A DNA stretch of 64,000 bases, from positions 1-64,000 of the forward strand of contig JAFXDD010000028.1 of the NCBI GenBank assembly GCA_017516285.1, read 5' to 3'. Source of the DNA: Lachnospiraceae bacterium (GTDB taxonomy: Bacteria > Bacillota_A > Clostridia > Lachnospirales > Lachnospiraceae). Positions 26,127 to 32,314 of the stretch are shown here, piece after piece (positions within the stretch are counted from its first letter, which is position 1; every line of letters begins with the position of its first letter). The notes under the pieces are model-generated. The model had not been told where the DNA came from, made no database searches, and saw nothing but the letters and a program-made list of their open reading frames with translations. Made by a program: the position numbers and the translations under genes.

Positions 26127-26175
26127 ACTATATCGCAAAATAACGAATGAGTAAACCGACTGGTAGTTTACTCAT
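26127..26175 (-). promoter_or_regulatory. promoter and palindromic operator of the XRE gene
   Basis: ATGAGTAAAC (26147-26156) and GTTTACTCAT (26166-26175) are perfect inverted arms with a nine-base spacer. On the minus strand a promoter TTTACT (26150-26155) to TATAGT (26127-26132), spacing 17, has its -35 inside the proximal arm. A repressor bound there would block RNA polymerase. Confidence 0.6.
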
Positions 26176-26292
26176 ATGTCAAATTCAATTTTTTTATCTG
26201 TTAGTTATAATTGGAATTTACTGGACAATCTCAAAAATCAAATCCATTGCTACGATTTTTCCGTGGAGGCAATGACTAAGGCGCAAACCATG

Positions 26293-26428
26293 CTATCTCC
26301 GGCAACCTGATAGTCGGTCTGTTTCGGAGACGACATTGGAATATAATATATGTATTCACCCACCTGCAAGACCACCCCTAAGTATTTTCTTGTATGTACC
26401 CTTGTATCCATTTGTTAGTGTATACATT
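26293..26428 (-). pseudogene. fragment of a second toxN gene
   Basis: This stretch matches 24001-24137 of toxN at roughly 94 percent, corresponding to residues about 22-67, including the SPK motif region. It has one base deleted near its 5' side and no start, repeats, terminator or rest of the gene. It is a remnant of a duplicated or recombined type III locus. Confidence 0.85.
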
Positions 26429-26510
26429 CTGTTAATTCCACATCCGTAATACCACATACTTTATTTTGAACATTCCATACAGTTTGCCCATGTCTTGTAA
26501 CATATAGCAT
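26415..26510 (-). pseudogene. N-terminal stub of a histidine phosphatase
   Basis: Thirty-one codons start at an ATG behind AAGGAG and read MLYVTRHGQTVWNVQN, then KVCGITDVELTE, before a stop where the toxN fragment begins. The RHG motif and following GxTD...LTE pattern are those of the phosphoglycerate mutase/histidine phosphatase family. The rest of the gene is missing, cut at the junction with the toxN fragment. Confidence 0.75.
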
Positions 26511-26539
26511 TATATTCAACTCCTTAAATTCTAATTTTT

Positions 26540-26977
26540 CTAATTGTATAACAATAACTTCTCGATAAATTTTGCAACCCCATCTGCATCGTTACTTTCT
26601 GTAATATAATCTGCTACAGTTTTTACTTCATCAATCCTAAATCGAATACCATCTTTGTTATGCTCCTTAAATTCCGATAGGCTTAGCCCTGCAAAGGATT
26701 CTAATTCCTCAATAGATGCATAGGAATAGCAGATGCCGTTTTTTTGAAAGGTATGTTCATGCTCATCGAATAAAGCATATCCTTCGTCTAGCAAAATCGA
26801 CTTAAATTCATTCCATCTCTCATTTACAAAAACACCAGGTATCAGAATATCAATATCATCTGCATTTAAACTTTCACCGGTTATGTATTCTAATCCTAAA
26901 GACCCATATATTAATGGTATGATTTTTAACCTACCCGTAAGCAAAATCGCGTTTTCAAAGAATGCCTGTTGCTTCAT
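26540..26977 (-). pseudogene. nucleotidyltransferase copy 2 fused to a HAD tail
   Basis: A 145-codon open frame with a good ribosome binding site (GCAGAGG). Codons 1-115 are nearly identical to the nucleotidyltransferase-fold gene at 23154-23630. From codon 116 (IDEVKTVADYITES onward) it switches to the Cof-type HAD C-terminus that also occurs at 25246-25370. It therefore lost its own 43-residue C-terminus and gained an unrelated tail by recombination. It could still be translated; whether it works is doubtful. Confidence 0.8.
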
Positions 26978-26990
26978 AATTTTCCTCTGC

Positions 26991-27668
26991 CTAACACTTC
27001 CCCTTATACACGTAATTTTTTAAATCAATCAAATTACTTATTTCTTCTGGCATCTGAATATTATTAAGATTCAATCCTTTCGCAACATGCTTTATAGTTT
27101 CATATTTTTCACTGCCAACATCTTTTTCAAGGATTGCCAGTACTTGCGAAGGTGCATCTGTTAATTTCTTTATATCTTCAAGTAATGCCGAAGAGGGAAC
27201 ATATTCGTCATCTTCTTTTGTTAAGCCCAAGCAAAAATTCACTCCTCCCATTACTTTATCTACCAAAAGATAAGGACGGACATTGTTGTAGTCTCCTGTA
27301 ATCTTAGTTATTTTTGTTACATCCATCAGAGCCGGAAGAGCTAACAACTTCAAATGGCTTGTACCATCCTCCTTGAACTGTATTTCATCTATACCTAATT
27401 TGTTCACTATGCATTTTCTGAAAAAATTGACTGCTTGATGATGCAACACATTACCATCAGTGTCAATTAATTCTATCCCTGTTAAATGCTGATAATTTCT
27501 TTCATGAAAGACAACTTCTATGTATCAAATCGCATTATCCTTCCTCTCGCGATAGATAATAATCATTTTCTTATTCAAAAGTTTTTGCTGATACTGCTTC
27601 GCACAATTCAGTACCCGGCGTCTTGCATCTTCCTTGGTGAATTTCATTTTTTGCACATAATCTCCCAT
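26991..27668 (-). pseudogene. PBECR4-like nuclease gene broken by an in-frame TGA
   Basis: One minus-strand frame of 226 codons starts at ATG 27668 (MGDYVQKMKFTKEDARRRVL) and is interrupted only by TGA at 27525-27527 (codon 48), inside a region reading IIIYRERKDNAI*YIEVV. After it come RNYQHLTGIELIDTDGNV, LKLLALPALMDVTKITKI and VDKVMGGVNFCLGL, which I match to the PBECR4 group of BECR-fold ribonuclease domains. The part from 27449 down could be read from a TTG, without a proper ribosome binding site. It follows a repeat RNA and inverted repeat exactly where a type III toxin would be. Confidence 0.7.
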
Positions 27669-27676
27669 ATAACTTT

Positions 27677-27719
27677 AAAGAGAGAGTAATAACACCACTG
27701 TGCTACATACTCTCTCTTT
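27677..27719 (-). terminator. inverted repeat between repeat RNA and PBECR4-like gene
   Basis: AAAGAGAGAGTA (27677-27688) and TACTCTCTCTTT (27708-27719) form a perfect twelve-base-pair stem with a 19-base loop. On the minus strand the stem ends in CTCTTT, so it is at best a leaky terminator. It begins nine bases before the ATG. Confidence 0.6.
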
Positions 27720-27730
27720 GTGGCTAATTT

Positions 27731-27867
27731 TAGTGTTGTCTGCCAACGACCAGCTAAAAGCCGGTAAATATATCGGATTTTAGTGTTGTCCGCCAACGGT
27801 CAATCACATGATTGACAAGCATATCAGATTTAAGTGTTAGCCCACTGGAAGAGCACGCTCCTCCTCT
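27731..27867 (-). ncRNA. repeat RNA with three covarying hairpins, probable type III antitoxin
   Basis: Units start at 27731, 27781 and 27831. In the first two, TAGTGTTGTCYGCCAACG (plus strand) precedes a hairpin; the third keeps TAAGTGTTAGCCCACTGG. The hairpins differ in sequence but all pair: ACCAGC/GCCGGT (27749-27765), GTCAATCA/TGATTGAC (27799-27816) and GGAAGAGC/GCTCCTCC (27847-27864), counting G-U pairs on the transcribed strand. Their starts are 50 and 48 bases apart. A consensus promoter drives the unit. Compensatory change implies a functional structured RNA. Confidence 0.7.
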
Positions 27868-27873
27868 AATATT

Positions 27874-27902
27874 ATTATATGCAATGGCAATTTTTATGTC
27901 AA
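27874..27902 (-). promoter_or_regulatory. fully consensus sigma-A promoter of the repeat RNA
   Basis: TTGACA (27897-27902) and TATAAT (27874-27879) on the minus strand, spacing exactly 17. Both boxes are perfect. The predicted start is at about 27867, right at the first hairpin. The remaining 27903-27987 shows nothing I can name. Confidence 0.88.
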
Positions 27903-27987
27903 TATAAAAATAGGCTTTTAACTATTATCCAACAAAATCGGTTACTGTTCACTCGTCATATTATAGAAAAACGTGTTTATAGTTTTC

Positions 27988-28875
27988 CTAAGTCTGTAAA
28001 TAAGATGTTTGTTTCCAATACATTTTATTGTCTCTAAATTCGAAGCAAACTTTTCCATCATCATATAGGTATGATAAATAGGAACGAACTGTACTTCCTA
28101 TCAAAACATATTGATTTGCATTCATTGCCAGTCCGTAATCGTCAAATATACTTTTCAATATATCTTCAAAAGTACTTTCCTTACTGCACAATGAATAGAC
28201 CTTATCGGATATTTCATATACTTTTTGTCGGTTAAGCTCTATCAAATCTGTAATATTTTCAGTGGCATCGCAGTGGGAAGGAATAAACAACTTACCCTTC
28301 AAACCGGAGAGATAATCCAAAGTATTAAGATATTCTCTAATATCATAAACAAAAAACAGGTGATATTTGTTAATGGTTTCTTCACTAAACAAGGCATCTG
28401 CAAGGAAATAAACATCATCATCCGTTTTAATTCCGAGCATATCAAAATAATGACCTTTTAGTGAAAAGTACTCAAGCCCCTCCGGTAAATTGTTATTAAT
28501 TGCAGTGACCACTGTTTCTTTTGCCATCAAAAACTTATTTCTCAAATCCTTTAACGGATAGCCACCAAAAAGAAATGACGGCTCTAATATCGGAAATTCA
28601 GTAAAACTTTTTTCGATACCCAATGCGTATACCGGACAATTCGTTCTATCCTGTATCAACCTGTTTCCTCCGATGTGGTCCGCATTGGAATGGGTCGTTA
28701 TGATACCCTTAACGTTCCACCCCTGTGCATCAGTTATCTTTAATATTTTCTTTCCCGCATCTTTATCATTCCCCGCATCAATAAGGAACACATCGGTATC
28801 ATTGATTTTATATATTCCAATGTTAGTGGGATTTTTTATATAATAAGTTTTATCACCAACTTTTATTAACTCCAT
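27988..28875 (-). CDS. MBL fold metallo-hydrolase
   Basis: A 295-residue metallo-beta-lactamase-fold hydrolase. The zinc motif is THSNADHIGGNRL (about 60-72; HxNxDH in place of HxHxDH), with Asp in FLADALF (about 152) and His in IPSHCD (about 198). N-terminal YKINDTDVFLIDAGND is the usual opening strand pair. The first metal His is replaced by Asn or shifted, so metal binding may differ. The C-terminal 90 residues look like a winged or helical add-on. Substrate unknown. Confidence 0.87.
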   Translation of the reverse strand: MELIKVGDKTYYIKNPTNIGIYKINDTDVFLIDAGNDKDAGKKILKITDAQGWNVKGIITTHSNADHIGGNRLIQDRTNCPVYALGIEKSFTEFPILEPSFLFGGYPLKDLRNKFLMAKETVVTAINNNLPEGLEYFSLKGHYFDMLGIKTDDDVYFLADALFSEETINKYHLFFVYDIREYLNTLDYLSGLKGKLFIPSHCDATENITDLIELNRQKVYEISDKVYSLCSKESTFEDILKSIFDDYGLAMNANQYVLIGSTVRSYLSYLYDDGKVCFEFRDNKMYWKQTSYLQT

Positions 28876-29003
28876 AAATGCTATTACCTCATAAAATCCT
28901 CTTCAAGGATTTTTATTTTTTCACTATTTTTATACTATTTTTTCCTTCGCTCGGTTGCAGAAATGTTTTAACATTCTACACTTATGAAGATGTTCTCAAA
29001 CGA

Positions 29004-29381
29004 TTAATTATGTATACCTATTTCAATAAAAGAAATCAGTTCTTCTACATCATCAAATGAGTCATAATCACCATTTATACCTTCACGGTGATAAACAACA
29101 CCATTTGCTTCGTTTCTCTCGAGACAATCTAATAATCTTTGTATTCCATATCTTTTCATAAACAAGCTAAATGCATAGGGTTTCATTTTGTTTAACAAGC
29201 CTTTTTTACAGTCTTTCTCACACAAGTAGCAGTGACTGATTCCTTGCCCAATTGAGCATTTTTTATTTTCACACCAATCATTATCCGGGCACTCATCCGA
29301 ATTGCATCCATTACATTTTTCATTCTCAGAACATAGACAACATGCGAGACCACATCTCGCAATTCCCAATTCTCTTTTCAC
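29004..29381 (-). CDS. DUF3795 domain protein, Cys-rich
   Basis: A 125-residue protein with the DUF3795 pattern: ARCGLACCLCSENEKCNGC then CSIGQGISHCYLCEKDC, a cluster of about twelve cysteines in the first 65 residues that probably binds zinc or an iron-sulfur centre. The function of the family is unknown. The start is a GTG with AAAGTTGG upstream, so expression may be low. It lies between the MBL hydrolase and an M24 peptidase on the same strand. Confidence 0.85.
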   Translation of the reverse strand: MKRELGIARCGLACCLCSENEKCNGCNSDECPDNDWCENKKCSIGQGISHCYLCEKDCKKGLLNKMKPYAFSLFMKRYGIQRLLDCLERNEANGVVYHREGINGDYDSFDDVEELISFIEIGIHN

Positions 29382-29471
29382 ATTACATTACCAACTTTCT
29401 TTATATCTTCTCTTTATATACAACAGCACCATATTATTCGTACTCCATATCTATAATATAGTAAGTTGCAA

Positions 29472-30158
29472 TCACAATTCCTTTAATTTCCCGTCTTTAA
29501 AATAATAAATGTTCTCTTTTTTATAACCGTATCTTGAATTCTTGACACTAATATGTGGTTCAAATGTAAAAAAAGAAACCTCTCCTAAACATGACGTATT
29601 GCCTTTCTCGATATATATTCTTTCATTTTTTTGTTTTACGATTGAGTGTCCTAAATTTCCCATAAAATCAAGATTAATAAATCCTTTTTGCTCAATCACG
29701 CCGTTCATATGATAATAAAGTTCTTCAAATGTTGTTTCAGGTATTGCAAAATCCAGAAGCTCTTTATGTAAAAAATCTTCCATCATTAAGCCATTTTTCC
29801 ATTCAGCATTATTAACATATTCCTTGTCAACAACTACCCCATTTTGTATAATAATTGTTCTTGCGTAATCTCCCCATACGTCTTCAACTTGCGGACTTAA
29901 ATCTATTGTAATAATATCATTTTGTTCAATCATTCTATCACTTGTCTTATACTTTGTTCCCGATACGGATATTGTCGTTTCATTACCTGCGAATACAAAT
30001 GCTCCCACATCCCAATACCAAAAGGAATCTGCTCCTAATTCTAACATTTTATCTTCACACATTTTACGAATATCTAAGAGATTTATACCCGCCACTATAT
30101 TTTGCTTAACATATTCAATTGTATCTTTTGCAATTTTTTGTACTTGCTGATAGTCCAT
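29472..30158 (-). CDS. M24 family metallopeptidase (aminopeptidase P-like)
   Basis: A 228-residue pita-bread-fold protein. Metal ligands are visible as DIITIDLSPQ (Asp about 91), VWGDYARTIII (Asp about 102), MGNLGHSIV (His about 178), and the Glu residues in SFFTFEPHIS (about 203). It lacks the N-terminal creatinase domain of full Xaa-Pro aminopeptidases. The ATG at 30158 lies five bases after AGAGAGG; a GTG two codons earlier is too close. Possible role in trimming small proline peptides; substrate not known. Confidence 0.85.
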   Translation of the reverse strand: MDYQQVQKIAKDTIEYVKQNIVAGINLLDIRKMCEDKMLELGADSFWYWDVGAFVFAGNETTISVSGTKYKTSDRMIEQNDIITIDLSPQVEDVWGDYARTIIIQNGVVVDKEYVNNAEWKNGLMMEDFLHKELLDFAIPETTFEELYYHMNGVIEQKGFINLDFMGNLGHSIVKQKNERIYIEKGNTSCLGEVSFFTFEPHISVKNSRYGYKKENIYYFKDGKLKEL

Positions 30159-30199
30159 ATACACCTCTCTCGACAGTTTTTTATTGCCCAGATGCTCTG

Positions 30200-30805
30200 C
30201 TATCTAAGCACACTTATCCTGTCTCCCTCAATACAAACTCCATCACCATCATTCAATCGAAAAACTTGTACATGGTTTTTCTTCTCATAATCTTTGCACT
30301 TTTCTTCAAACTTCTCAAATCTATCAACAAACTTATTATAATGTGGTAATACTTCTACCTTCGTCAATCCGAGTGCTTTCAAATTCTTCAAGCCCATAAA
30401 ATTCATTTCTGGCGAATACCTATTTACCAATTCCAAAGTCGGCCCAAAAACAAATGCTGCCGCGCTCCAACCAACTAACACCTTGTTAGCTGCAATTTCT
30501 TTTAGAATATTTGCAGAATTACTTTTATGGATTGTCTGCAATAAATAAAACGGATTACCACCAATAAATTCCACTATATCGTAATGCAACAATTCATCGG
30601 CCGATTGCTTATCTAAATCAAAAATATCCACTAATAAGCCTAATGTTTCAAGTTCTTTTACACATCTTGGAACATGGTAGTTCTTCTCTTTATATTCGTT
30701 ATCCGCCGTAACCACTAATGTAGCTGTTGTATGACCCTGAACCTTATCTCGTACACATGACAACAATTTCTCACTTGTCAAACCGTTAGAACATAAAATC
30801 AACAT
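30200..30805 (-). CDS. peptidase S51 / class I glutamine amidotransferase-like protein
   Basis: A 201-residue PepE-like protein of the S51 group. The nucleophile Ser is in VLVGWSAAAFVFG (about 94), preceded by VEFIGGNPFYLL (about 78), and the downstream His is in VEVLPHYNKF (about 150). Such enzymes cleave N-terminal Asp dipeptides or cyanophycin fragments; the substrate here is unknown. It lies 35 bases upstream of the M24 peptidase; a joint role in peptide turnover is possible but not shown. Confidence 0.83.
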   Translation of the reverse strand: MLILCSNGLTSEKLLSCVRDKVQGHTTATLVVTADNEYKEKNYHVPRCVKELETLGLLVDIFDLDKQSADELLHYDIVEFIGGNPFYLLQTIHKSNSANILKEIAANKVLVGWSAAAFVFGPTLELVNRYSPEMNFMGLKNLKALGLTKVEVLPHYNKFVDRFEKFEEKCKDYEKKNHVQVFRLNDGDGVCIEGDRISVLR

Positions 30806-30874
30806 TCTTATTTTGCCTCCTTAACTTAGTTTAAATCGAGTGATTAATGATTCATCTTATAACTTCGTCAGCGC

Positions 30875-31546
30875 TTACCATATAAACGGTATTAACTTGT
30901 ATGTTACTTTCTTCTTATATTCACAATATCCTTCCAGCTCGTTTTCAAGTAACATCTCCTCATTTTTAATTCTTTTGGCGATAATATAAGGGTAAGCAAG
31001 AAAAATCACAAAAGAGTAAATGGACCCCAATACCAAAGGCATTGCCAAAAACAATAAAACTGTTACACTATACATTGGGTGTCTCACTATACCATACAGC
31101 CCTGTATCAATTACTTTTTGATTTTCTTGAACTTCAATTGTTCTGGACAGATATGTATTTTCTCTAAGCACTTCTGCATAAAGCAAATATGCTAACAGAA
31201 ATACTAATGTAGCACCTACAGTAATGCCTGTCGGAAGCACATTCCACTTAAAACGATAGTTTAATCCGGCAACAATAAATCCAACCAAAAACATTAGACC
31301 GCTGAGTTTAATTACCATATTTTGCTCGCTTTGCTTCTCTTTTGCATTCAAACGTTTTCTTAGCAATTCCGGGTTTTTAATCATCATCACAATTCCGGCA
31401 AAAAACATTGGAACAAAAAGAATACCCATAAATAGCCAACCATTCCAATAATATAACGTTCCAGCCGGTATGAAAACCAATAAACCTACTATTACTGCTC
31501 CCAAAACAAACTTTGAAATTGCTTGAAAAAATAATTCTTTTGACAT
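30875..31546 (-). CDS. isoprenylcysteine carboxyl methyltransferase-like membrane protein
   Basis: A 223-residue protein with five or six membrane helices and the ICMT/PEMT-type C-terminal methyltransferase motif: GLYGIVRHPMYSVTVLLF (about 151-168) and KNEEMLLENELEGYCEYKKK (about 191-210). Bacterial members methylate lipids or unknown small molecules in the membrane. A CGAGGT ribosome binding site precedes the ATG. It stands between the HAD hydrolase and the S51 peptidase on the same strand. Confidence 0.88.
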   Translation of the reverse strand: MSKELFFQAISKFVLGAVIVGLLVFIPAGTLYYWNGWLFMGILFVPMFFAGIVMMIKNPELLRKRLNAKEKQSEQNMVIKLSGLMFLVGFIVAGLNYRFKWNVLPTGITVGATLVFLLAYLLYAEVLRENTYLSRTIEVQENQKVIDTGLYGIVRHPMYSVTVLLFLAMPLVLGSIYSFVIFLAYPYIIAKRIKNEEMLLENELEGYCEYKKKVTYKLIPFIW

Positions 31547-31574
31547 ACTAATACCTCGGTAAATTTGTATTTTC

Positions 31575-32246
31575 CTACTTCACATATCCCAGCACCTCAA
31601 GTGGTCTTTCGGCCTGTATAAACGCTTCCATTCGCTTTGATGTCTGCAAGGTACCTTCTTTTAGATACCACACCGCCTGAATGGTCTGCATGCCTAGCTT
31701 AGCTGCCATTTCCAACTCTTGACTGCCGCCATCTCCCACATATACGCAATTCTCAGCCTTCACCGATAAATGCTCTATGCACCTAAGAAAAATTTCTTCC
31801 TGTGGCTTCTGAACACCCTGCTCATAAGAGAGATATACTGCATCAAAATACGGAAATAATTTGCTCTCCCTAATTACTTCTGCTTCCTCAGAATAGCAGT
31901 TACTTATCAGGCCTATAAAAAAGCCTTGTTTCTTTAATGTATTTAGCATCGGTTCAATTTCCGGGTGAAGATGTCTAAAACATTCTCTTTTAGTAGCTTT
32001 CCTTTTCTCCACCATTTTATATAATAAGTCCTCGGAATAACACCCATTTTCCTTAAGGATAAATTCCAAAACCTGCTCAAAGGTCTGCTTTCCTATGGTG
32101 CGTTCATACTCTGTCGCTCTCCAAAGTAGCTGAAATTTTTCTTCAGAAATTCCTGCATCAGCAGCCATCTGCCGGCTAAAATACAACGGGCAGTCATAAT
32201 GAGTAATTAAGGTCTCGTACATGTCAAATATTACTGCTTTCAGCAT
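31575..32246 (-). CDS. HAD family hydrolase
   Basis: A 223-residue haloacid dehalogenase-like phosphatase. Motif I is AVIFDMYETLI (nucleophile Asp about 8), motif II is IGLISNCYSE, motif III the Lys in GVQKPQEEIF, and motif IV CVYVGDGGSQELEMAAKLG (about 165), all present. The helical cap follows motif I. The ATG at 32246 is chosen because GAGGT lies eight bases upstream; the longer frame begins at a TTG inside the pnp terminator region. The substrate is likely a small phosphate ester. Edge gene of the accessory island. Confidence 0.9.
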   Translation of the reverse strand: MLKAVIFDMYETLITHYDCPLYFSRQMAADAGISEEKFQLLWRATEYERTIGKQTFEQVLEFILKENGCYSEDLLYKMVEKRKATKRECFRHLHPEIEPMLNTLKKQGFFIGLISNCYSEEAEVIRESKLFPYFDAVYLSYEQGVQKPQEEIFLRCIEHLSVKAENCVYVGDGGSQELEMAAKLGMQTIQAVWYLKEGTLQTSKRMEAFIQAERPLEVLGYVK

Positions 32247-32261
32247 ACTTTGTACCTCGTT

Positions 32262-32297
32262 AAAAAACTGCAAAACCCACTCTCATGAATTTTGCAG
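32262..32297 (-). terminator. intrinsic terminator after pnp
   Basis: CTGCAAAA (32268-32275) and TTTTGCAG (32290-32297) form an eight-base-pair stem followed on the minus strand by TTTTTT. It sits between the pnp stop codon and the HAD gene, so the HAD gene depends on read-through or a promoter I cannot see. Confidence 0.85.
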
Positions 32298-32314
32298 TCT
32301 GTTTATATATTCCA

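Noticed and set aside
27525..27527. Selenocysteine codon
   Set aside because: No SECIS-like hairpin was recognised right after the TGA and the surrounding family is not a known selenoprotein.
27731..27867. CRISPR array
   Set aside because: The 50-base periodicity recalls one, but the conserved part is adjacent to self-complementary hairpins that covary, there are only three units, and no cas gene is present.
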